A stretch of 12,243 nt of DNA from Klebsiella pneumoniae. Its GTDB lineage: Bacteria > Bacteroidota > Bacteroidia > Flavobacteriales > Flavobacteriaceae. Of the stretch, positions 6,523 through 12,243 are shown one piece after another. The stretch lies in contig CALPPA020000032.1 of assembly GCA_943325355.2 (NCBI GenBank), positions 1 through 12,243 on the forward strand. Direction: 5' to 3'. Position numbers and translations under genes: made by a program. The first letter of the stretch is position 1; each line of letters begins with the position of its first letter. The notes under the pieces are model-generated. The model was not told where the DNA came from and ran no database searches. It saw only the letters and a program-made list of their open reading frames with translations.

Positions 6523-8700
6523 CTATTGTTTTACTTTAATATCAGTTCCCAATCGTTGAATATATGCGATTAACGCAACTATTTCTCTTTCGTTCATTGG
6601 AACAAATTTTTCTCCTCTAACTTCGGCTTTTTTCTTACTGTTGTCATAACTTTTCACAAAGTCAGGATCACCTTTTAAGTTTTCTTCAATCTTAACCGCT
6701 TGGGTTCTCAAATCCTTTTCGGCATTTGCAATTTGAGCATCCGTGTAAGGAACACCCAAAGTTACCATAACTTCCATTTTCTTTTGAAGTAAAGAATTGT
6801 CCATTGCTTCATTGTCGAACAACCATTTATATCCTGGCATAATTGAACCCGCAGATATACTTTGTGGATTCCAGAAGTGATTGAAATGCCAGTTGTCGTT
6901 ATATTTTCCACCTTCTCTCAACAAATCAGGACCTGTACGTTTTGAACCCCAAAGGAATGGGTGATCGTATACAAACTCTCCAGCTTTAGATTGAGGTCCA
7001 TAACGTTCTACTTCACTACGGAAAGGACGAACCATTTGAGAGTGACAACCCACACATCCTTCACGAATGTATAAATCACGACCTTGTAATTCTAATGGTG
7101 AATAAGGTTTTACGCTGGCAATTGTTGGAATATTAGACTTAACCATAATTGTTGGTACAATTTGAACAATTCCACCAATAAGAATAGCGATTACAGCAAA
7201 AATTGTTAATTGGATTGGTTTTCTTTCTAACCAAGCGTGGTATTTTTCGCCTTTAATTCTTCCTGCACTAATTTTTTGCAATTCAGGCGCTTCTGCTAAT
7301 TCATCTTCAATTGTTGAACCTGCTCTAACAGTTTGAATGATGTTATAAACTAACACTAACATTCCTGTAAGATATAAAGTTCCGCCAATAGCTCTCATCC
7401 AATACATTGGCATAATTTGAGTTACCGTTTCAAGGAAATTACCATAAGTTAAGGTTCCATCAGGATTAAATTGTTTCCACATTGAAGCTTGAGTAAATCC
7501 TGCAACATACATTGGCAATGCATAAAGAATAATTCCTAAAGTCCCAATCCAAAAATGGAAATTGGCCAGTTTAGTAGAATATAGTGTAGTTTTAGTCATT
7601 CTTGGTATCAACCAATAAATAATACCAAATGCCATAAATCCGTTCCAAGCTAATGCTCCAACGTGAACGTGGGCAATAATCCAATCCGTGAAATGCGCAA
7701 TGGCGTTTACATTTTTAAGAGACAACATAGGTCCTTCAAATGTGGCCATTCCGTAACCTGTAATCGCAACTACAAAGAATTTAAGTACTGGTTCCTGACG
7801 TACTTTATCCCAAACTCCTCTCAAAGTCAGCAACCCGTTTATCATTCCTCCCCAAGATGGAGCAATCAACATAATGGAGAAAACTACTCCTAAATTTTGA
7901 GCCCAGTTAGGCAAAGCGGAATATAATAAATGGTGTGGGCCAGCCCAAATGTATAAAAATATCAATGACCAGAAGTGAACAATAGACAATCTATAGGAAT
8001 AAACAGGACGATTAGCCACCTTTGGAACAAAGTAATACATCAATCCAAGAAACGGAGTAGTCAAGAAAAACGCAACCGCATTATGACCGTACCACCATTG
8101 AACTAATGCATCCTGAACTCCAGCATAAACGGAATAACTTTTCAATCCGCTCACTGGCAATGCCAAACTATTGAAAATATGCAATACAGCAACCGTTACA
8201 AATGTGGCGATGTAAAACCAAATCGCTACATATAAATGTCGCTCTCTTCGTTTTATAATTGTCCCAATCATATTGACCCCAAAAGCTACCCAAATTAATG
8301 CAATGGCAATATCAATTGGCCACTCTAATTCGGCATATTCTTTAGATGTGCTGTAGCCTAATGGTAATGAAATTGCCGCAGCTACAATGATTAATTGCCA
8401 ACCCCAAAAGTTTAAGTTGCTTAAAAAGTCACTAAACATTCTGGCTTTTAATAATCGCTGTAATGAATAATAAATTCCGGCAAACATTGCGTTACCAACA
8501 AAGGCAAAAATTACTGCATTAGTATGTAAAGGTCTCAACCTACCAAAACTCAACCACGAAATTCCGTCAGTCAAATTTGGAAAAAGAAACATCAAGGCTA
8601 GAATAAGCCCTACTAACATTCCCACAACACCAAAAACGATGGTCGCGTAAATGAATTTCTTTACAATTTTGTTGTCATAATAAAACTGTTGCATTTCCAT
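6523..8700 (-). CDS. ccoNO: Fused cbb3 oxidase subunits I and II (CcoN-CcoO)
   Basis: This 725-residue protein joins the catalytic subunit (about 1-470) to the mono-haem cytochrome c subunit (about 490-725) in one frame. In the CcoN part the expected ligands are present: H59 and H346 for low-spin haem b, H206, H256 and H257 for CuB, H344 for haem b3, and Y250 in the position of the cross-linked tyrosine. The CcoO part has one membrane anchor (about 496-519), the haem c motif C549-VG-C552-H553 and the likely ligand M621 in SIMPGY. The enzyme reduces O2 to water and pumps protons with high oxygen affinity. Fusion of ccoN and ccoO is known in Bacteroidota. The linker, about 460-490, is charged and presumably cytoplasmic. 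Two adjacent TAG codons end the gene, and ccoQ starts 5 nt later. Confidence 0.97.
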   Translation of the reverse strand: MEMQQFYYDNKIVKKFIYATIVFGVVGMLVGLILALMFLFPNLTDGISWLSFGRLRPLHTNAVIFAFVGNAMFAGIYYSLQRLLKARMFSDFLSNLNFWGWQLIIVAAAISLPLGYSTSKEYAELEWPIDIAIALIWVAFGVNMIGTIIKRRERHLYVAIWFYIATFVTVAVLHIFNSLALPVSGLKSYSVYAGVQDALVQWWYGHNAVAFFLTTPFLGLMYYFVPKVANRPVYSYRLSIVHFWSLIFLYIWAGPHHLLYSALPNWAQNLGVVFSIMLIAPSWGGMINGLLTLRGVWDKVRQEPVLKFFVVAITGYGMATFEGPMLSLKNVNAIAHFTDWIIAHVHVGALAWNGFMAFGIIYWLIPRMTKTTLYSTKLANFHFWIGTLGIILYALPMYVAGFTQASMWKQFNPDGTLTYGNFLETVTQIMPMYWMRAIGGTLYLTGMLVLVYNIIQTVRAGSTIEDELAEAPELQKISAGRIKGEKYHAWLERKPIQLTIFAVIAILIGGIVQIVPTIMVKSNIPTIASVKPYSPLELQGRDLYIREGCVGCHSQMVRPFRSEVERYGPQSKAGEFVYDHPFLWGSKRTGPDLLREGGKYNDNWHFNHFWNPQSISAGSIMPGYKWLFDNEAMDNSLLQKKMEVMVTLGVPYTDAQIANAEKDLRTQAVKIEENLKGDPDFVKSYDNSKKKAEVRGEKFVPMNEREIVALIAYIQRLGTDIKVKQ

Positions 8701-8756
8701 AAATTGTTATTTGTTATTTGGTTTATAAGATAAAGGTTTAATTTGTTTGTAAGATA

Positions 8757-8948
8757 TCATAAAGTTTTGGGGTTCTCTGCTTTAGAATTTTCGACTTTAG
8801 GTTGAATTAATTCATCGTCAAAAAGCATTCTGACAGAGGGAGTATAATCATCATCGTATTGCCCTTTCTTTACTGCCATAATAAAAGCAATAAAAAAGAC
8901 TATAGCAACAAGTATACTGATGGAAATAAGTAAATATATGACACTCAT
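8757..8948 (-). CDS. ccoS: CcoS, cbb3 oxidase maturation protein
   Basis: This 63-residue protein has one N-terminal transmembrane helix (about 4-25), followed by the strongly conserved CcoS signature GQYDDDYTPSVRMLFDDE (29-46). CcoS is needed for cofactor insertion (haem and CuB) into the catalytic subunit in proteobacteria. It is the first gene of the ccoS-ccoNO-ccoQ-ccoP unit, with 56 nt to ccoNO. Its ATG lies only about 15 nt from the predicted transcription start, just downstream of an FNR-type site. Confidence 0.93.
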   Translation of the reverse strand: MSVIYLLISISILVAIVFFIAFIMAVKKGQYDDDYTPSVRMLFDDELIQPKVENSKAENPKTL

Positions 8949-8966
8949 AAAATAAAATTACGTGAA

Positions 8967-8974
8967 CAAAAATA
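8967..8974 (-). promoter_or_regulatory. cco operon promoter, -7 element
   Basis: On the minus strand this reads TATTTTTG, matching TAnnTTTG at every fixed base and identical to the hemN element. The predicted start of transcription is about 8960-8964, giving a leader of roughly 12-16 nt before the ccoS ATG. No clear -33 TTG is present; an activator site occupies the region upstream. Confidence 0.72.
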
Positions 8975-8992
8975 CTTTATTGTCTTTTCTCT

Positions 8993-9014
8993 AAATATGA
9001 CATTTATCATATTT
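8993..9014 (-). promoter_or_regulatory. FNR-type operator upstream of ccoS
   Basis: An imperfect 22-bp dyad has arms AAATATGA and TCATATTT that pair completely; the only mismatches are near the centre (9001/9006 and 9003/9004). Read on the minus strand the core is ATGAT-AAAT-GTCAT, so one half-site is perfect and one has a single change. The centre at 9003.5 is 36.5 nt upstream of the last base of the -7 element, the same distance as at hemN. This fits class II activation. Confidence 0.72.
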
Positions 9015-9039
9015 AAATTATTTGTTAAATATAACCAAT

Positions 9040-9056
9040 AAAAAATAGACCTATTT
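9040..9056 (-). terminator. Possible weak terminator after ccoI
   Basis: Immediately after the ccoI stop, the minus strand can form a short AT-only stem (AAATA with TATTT around GGTC) that leads into a T-rich run. The stem is weak. It could reduce readthrough from ccoI into the ccoS promoter, but this is uncertain. Confidence 0.35.
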
Positions 9057-11428
9057 CACTTTAATGTTCTGGCGTAAAAATTACTCATAATGGTCACAAA
9101 ACTGACAATCGTAACTGTGCTCAAAGGCATTATGATGGCTGCCACCAAAGGCTGTAGATTTCCAGTAATGGCAAAGGACAATCCTACAACATTATACAAT
9201 AATGATAATGCAAAACTCATTTTGATTGTTGTAATGGCTTTTTTAGACAATTTCAAAAAATAGTCCATTCTTTTAAACTCGTCAGCATCGAGAATAGCAT
9301 CACAAGCCGGGGAAAAAACATTTACGTTTTCTGATATGGAAATTCCAATGTTGCTTTGTGCCAAAGCTCCTGCATCATTGAGTCCATCACCTACCATCAT
9401 TACGTTTTTACCTTGTTGTTGCAGGTTTTTGATAAATTCCAGTTTTTGTTCAGGTTTTTGATTGAAGACTAATTCAGTTTCTTTTGGTAAAATACTTTCC
9501 AAAGTAGCTTTTTCCCCTTCATTATCCCCAGACAAAACCTTGATTTGATACTTGTGACTTAATTTCTCGAAAAGTTCTGCCAAACCTTCCCTGTATTGAT
9601 TATTGAAAATGTAATTTCCAAAATAAACTTGATTGATTTTGATATGAACTGAAGTTTGTTGAATACTATTTTCTTCCGGTTTTTCAATAAAAGTAGCTGA
9701 TCCTATTTGAATTTGATTTCCATCAATCTCAGCTAGTATTCCTTTTCCAGTGATTTCCTCAAAATTATTGACTTTATATCGTTTGCCTTCCGGTAAAAAA
9801 TCATACAACATTCTGCTCAAGGGATGATTTGAAGCACGAAGGACGTTTTTTAACAAAATCAAATTTTCCTCAGAAAGCACCTTTCCTTCATAAGAAATAT
9901 TTGATTTCTTATTGGTGGTAATCGTTCCTGTTTTATCGAAAACTATGGTGTCAACTTTAGCCAATTGTTCGATAACTAAAGCATTTTTTAGATAGAATTT
10001 CTTTTTCCCTAAAATCCGCAGGACATTACCCATCGTAAAAGGCGCGGTCAATGCCAATGCACAAGGACAAGCTACAATTAATACTGCCGTAAAAACATTG
10101 AAAGCAATATTGGCATCAATAAAAATCCAATACCCAAAACCCGCAAAAGCAATCAATAAGAGTATTGGCGTGAAATAACGGCTAATGGTATCGGTAATGG
10201 ATTTGTGTTTTTGCTCTACATCTTTCTGGAAAACGTCATTGCTCCACAGCTGTGTCAAATAGCTTTGGGAAACCGAATGCAAGACTTCCATTTCGATAAC
10301 TTTACCCATTTGTTTTCCGCCAGCAAAAACTTTATCTCCCGATTTTTTGGTAATAGGGATTGCTTCTCCAGTTACAAAACTATAATCAATTTCGGCTTTT
10401 TCGGAAATTAAAATTCCGTCAACAGGAATCAATTCTTGGTTTCTAATCAATAATCGATTCCCCTTTTCGATATCATAAACTGGAACGCTTTCTTCAGAAG
10501 TGTCTGAGTTGATTCTGGTGATTGCTATTGGAAAATAAGATTTAAAATCCCTTTCGAAACTCAAGAAACTATAGGTTTTAATTTGGAACATTTTACCTAA
10601 AAGCATAAAGAAAATCAATCCTGTCAAGCTGTCGAAAAATCCAGAACCATAATCCATTATAATATCAAAAGTGCTTCGGATAAAGAAAATTATTATTCCC
10701 AAAGCAATTGGAATATCAATATTCAACATTCCAGATTTGATGCTTTTGTAAGCCGAAATATAGTATCCGCTTGCCGAATACAAAAAAGAAGGTAAAGACA
10801 AAGCGAATATTAGCCATCTGAAAAACGGTCGGTAATTATCTAACCAATATTCTTTGACCTCAAAATATTCTGGAAAAGAAAGCAACATAATATTACCAAA
10901 ACAAAAGAAAGCCAAGCCCAATTTATAAGTCAAACTTCTATCGACATTGTTTTTCCCAGTTTCGTAATTTTCTAAACTAATGTAGGGTTCGTAACCAATA
11001 GAACTCAATAAATGAACAATGATTTTGAGTGAAACCATTTCAGGATTGTAGGTAATTCGGACTTTCTTTTCGGGGAAATTAACCTGCGAAGTGCTGATTC
11101 CTTTTTGTAAGCGTTGGAGGTTTTCGAGAATCCAAATACAAGAACTACAGTGAATATGAGGAATACTTAGTGAAACAATGGCTGTTTTATCTTCTTGAAA
11201 ATCCAACAGCTTGGCAACAATTCCTTCGTTGTCTAGAAAATCATATTTACCTTTTATATCCTGTGGTGTTGCTCCAGGAGATTTTTCGAAATCATAATAA
11301 CAAGACATATCGTTAAGACTGAATATTTCGTAAACAGTTTTGCAACCGTTGCAACAAAATAGTTTATCATCAAAAAAAAATTGCTCTTTTTCTATGATTT
11401 CCAATCCACAATGAAAGCAGTTTTGCAC
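9056..11428 (-). CDS. ccoI: CcoI/FixI copper-transporting P1B-type ATPase
   Basis: This 790-residue copper pump supplies the cbb3 oxidase. Features in order: a Cys-rich N-terminal metal-binding region (C4-x2-C7, and C25, C26, C29); a heavy-metal-associated domain with HCSSC (93-97) in place of the usual GMTCxxC; about eight membrane helices; the actuator motif TGEA (353-356); the ion-binding CPC (454-456); the phosphorylated aspartate D498 in DKTGT; the HP motif H535-P536; and GDGLND (680-685). The late helices carry Y745-N746 and M767-PLS, as in Cu(I) pumps. The start is a GTG (11426-11428), chosen because the family's short CFHCG leader follows directly and no in-frame ATG lies close upstream. 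The gene is divergent from the regulator and shares its operator region. Confidence 0.95.
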   Translation of the reverse strand: MQNCFHCGLEIIEKEQFFFDDKLFCCNGCKTVYEIFSLNDMSCYYDFEKSPGATPQDIKGKYDFLDNEGIVAKLLDFQEDKTAIVSLSIPHIHCSSCIWILENLQRLQKGISTSQVNFPEKKVRITYNPEMVSLKIIVHLLSSIGYEPYISLENYETGKNNVDRSLTYKLGLAFFCFGNIMLLSFPEYFEVKEYWLDNYRPFFRWLIFALSLPSFLYSASGYYISAYKSIKSGMLNIDIPIALGIIIFFIRSTFDIIMDYGSGFFDSLTGLIFFMLLGKMFQIKTYSFLSFERDFKSYFPIAITRINSDTSEESVPVYDIEKGNRLLIRNQELIPVDGILISEKAEIDYSFVTGEAIPITKKSGDKVFAGGKQMGKVIEMEVLHSVSQSYLTQLWSNDVFQKDVEQKHKSITDTISRYFTPILLLIAFAGFGYWIFIDANIAFNVFTAVLIVACPCALALTAPFTMGNVLRILGKKKFYLKNALVIEQLAKVDTIVFDKTGTITTNKKSNISYEGKVLSEENLILLKNVLRASNHPLSRMLYDFLPEGKRYKVNNFEEITGKGILAEIDGNQIQIGSATFIEKPEENSIQQTSVHIKINQVYFGNYIFNNQYREGLAELFEKLSHKYQIKVLSGDNEGEKATLESILPKETELVFNQKPEQKLEFIKNLQQQGKNVMMVGDGLNDAGALAQSNIGISISENVNVFSPACDAILDADEFKRMDYFLKLSKKAITTIKMSFALSLLYNVVGLSFAITGNLQPLVAAIIMPLSTVTIVSFVTIMSNFYARTLK

Positions 11429-11456
11429 TTTTATATTTTTTTTAATTTTACAAAAA

Positions 11457-11464
11457 CAAATGTA
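11457..11464 (-). promoter_or_regulatory. ccoI promoter, -7 element
   Basis: Read on the minus strand this is TACATTTG, a full match to TAnnTTTG, 28 nt upstream of the GTG start. The dyad centre of the shared operator lies 35.5 nt upstream of its last base, one nucleotide less than at hemN and ccoS. Confidence 0.65.
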
Positions 11465-11480
11465 CTAAGAGAGCAAATTA

Positions 11481-11504
11481 ATAATATGATAATTATCATA
11501 TTAT
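11481..11504. promoter_or_regulatory. 24-bp palindromic FNR-type operator shared by ccoI and the regulator gene
   Basis: The 24 bases are a perfect inverted repeat. The central 14, ATGATAATTATCAT, are identical to the hemN site, and the flanks (ATAAT on the left, ATTAT on the right) extend the dyad. It is the only evident operator in the 115-nt divergent gap. Relative to ccoI it sits at an activator-like position near -40. Relative to the regulator's own promoter it sits near -28, where it should hinder polymerase. Confidence 0.82.
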
Positions 11505-11508
11505 TTTG

Positions 11509-11516
11509 TAGATTTG
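11509..11516 (+). promoter_or_regulatory. Promoter of the FNR-like regulator, -7 element
   Basis: TAGATTTG is a full match to TAnnTTTG, 27 nt upstream of the ATG at 11544. Its usual -33 region would fall inside the 24-bp palindrome, so binding there should interfere with transcription of the regulator. Confidence 0.65.
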
Positions 11517-11543
11517 CCTAAACTCGATTAATTTTTTTCTTTT

Positions 11544-12224
11544 ATGGGTAAATGTGAACAATGTATAGTTAGAGAACTCAGCTCCTTAAAAGCACTCAAC
11601 AAAGGCGAACTGTTAAGACTTGCTGAATGTAAAACTTCACATACTATCAAAAAAGGAGAACACATTTTTGAAGAAGGAGATACAGTGAATGGTATTTATT
11701 GTATTACAGTAGGTGTTTGCAAACTATCAAAATTAAGTGCTAACGGGAAAGATCAAATAGTAAAATTAGTTAAAGCTGGAGAATTACTTGGCCAAAGAAC
11801 TATTATTAGCGAAGAACCCGCTAATTTAAGTGCTGTTGCTCTTGAAGATATGGAAGTTTGTTTTATTCCAAAAAGTGAAGTATTAAATATGTTTGACCAA
11901 AACAACCAATTTTCTAGGAATGTAATGAAGACTATCTGCGGAGACTTGAAGGAGACAAGTGATCATTTGGTTTCTATTTCTCAAAAAACAGTTAAAGAAA
12001 GATTAGCAGAAACTTTAATTTATCTAGAAGAAAATTTTGGTAAAAACACAGATGGCTCTTTACGTATTCAGCTTACTCGTGAAGAACTAGCTGGCATGAT
12101 TGGAACTGCTACAGAAAGTTGTATTCGTTTATTATCTGATTTTAATAAATTAGGGCTGATTGAATTAATAGGAAAAAAAATAGTAATTAAAGATATTGGC
12201 AAACTGAGGCGAATTGCTGATTAA
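11544..12224 (+). CDS. Crp/Fnr-family regulator, FNR-like
   Basis: This is a 226-residue transcription factor with a cyclic-nucleotide-binding-type sensor domain (about 20-125), a dimerisation helix (about 120-148) and a C-terminal winged helix-turn-helix (about 150-222). Two cysteines sit at the N terminus (C4-x2-C7). C106, in EVCFIPK, lines up with the fourth cluster cysteine of E. coli FNR (MVCEIPF, C122). The position equal to E. coli C29 appears to be S13; other cysteines are C29, C53, C59, C132 and C193. In the recognition helix TESCIRLL, E191 and R195 correspond to FNR E209 and R213, while I194 replaces S212. The gene's position beside ccoI, and the FNR-type palindromes before hemN, ccoS and ccoI, suggest that it activates these operons at low oxygen and limits its own expression. 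Oxygen sensing through an iron-sulfur cluster is plausible but not shown. Confidence 0.9.
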   Translation: MGKCEQCIVRELSSLKALNKGELLRLAECKTSHTIKKGEHIFEEGDTVNGIYCITVGVCKLSKLSANGKDQIVKLVKAGELLGQRTIISEEPANLSAVALEDMEVCFIPKSEVLNMFDQNNQFSRNVMKTICGDLKETSDHLVSISQKTVKERLAETLIYLEENFGKNTDGSLRIQLTREELAGMIGTATESCIRLLSDFNKLGLIELIGKKIVIKDIGKLRRIAD

Positions 12225-12243
12225 GATCCACATAACTACCGAA

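Noticed and set aside
7663..7893. Plus-strand open frame inside ccoNO
   Set aside because: It is antisense to the region of CcoN that carries haem and copper ligands and is not a plausible protein.
10205..10411. Plus-strand open frame inside ccoI
   Set aside because: It is antisense to the actuator region of the ATPase, with no supporting signals.
11474..11481. Alternative ccoI -7 element TTAATTTG on the minus strand
   Set aside because: It has one mismatch to the consensus and touches the edge of the palindrome; TACATTTG at 11457-11464 is a full match at a better distance.
1..12243. CRISPR arrays, tRNA or rRNA genes, insertion sequences, phage or toxin-antitoxin genes
   Set aside because: I saw no regularly spaced repeats, RNA-gene sequences, transposase motifs or terminal inverted repeats; gene content and base composition are uniform and look like core chromosome.

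Overview
The window looks like chromosome from a Flavobacterium-like member of the Bacteroidota. The support is low GC content, Bacteroidota-type -7 promoter elements (TAnnTTTG) in front of several genes, a fused ccoN-ccoO gene, and a CcoP with a single haem c motif. Almost everything in it serves microaerobic or anaerobic respiration. It holds a cbb3-type (high oxygen affinity) cytochrome c oxidase locus, its copper-supply and assembly genes, the oxygen-independent haem synthesis gene hemN, and an FNR-like regulator.

Layout: 1-633 (+) is the 3' part of a DUF349-repeat gene, closed by an intrinsic terminator. 773-2137 (+) is hemN, with its own promoter and an FNR-type palindrome upstream. A strong bidirectional terminator at 2154-2187 separates hemN from genes on the minus strand. 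Reading leftwards on that strand, 5120 to 2192 holds ccoG, ccoH, a TauE/SafE (DsbD_2-like) membrane protein and a small DUF465 protein. 8948 to 5379 holds ccoS, fused ccoNO, ccoQ (60 codons) and ccoP, followed by a terminator at about 5306-5337. 11428 to 9056 is ccoI, a copper P-type ATPase with a GTG start. 11544-12224 (+) is the divergent Crp/Fnr-family regulator.

How the parts fit: CcoNO, CcoQ and CcoP form the oxidase. CcoI, CcoG, CcoH, CcoS and probably the TauE/SafE protein supply copper and assemble the enzyme. HemN makes haem precursors when oxygen is scarce. The regulator probably switches the set on.

The most notable non-coding signal is a family of FNR-like palindromes with the arms ATGAT-N4-ATCAT. 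They lie upstream of hemN (707-720), of ccoS (8993-9014, imperfect) and in the ccoI/regulator divergent gap (11481-11504, a perfect 24-bp palindrome). At hemN and ccoS the dyad centre lies exactly 36.5 nt upstream of the last base of an identical TATTTTTG -7 element. At ccoI the distance is 35.5 nt. At the regulator's own promoter it is only 23.5 nt. This suggests class II activation of three operons and autorepression of the regulator. The regulator keeps only three of the four cluster cysteines of E. coli FNR. I found no clearly new multi-gene system. The genes are a known type of locus, and the regulatory geometry is the part worth following up.
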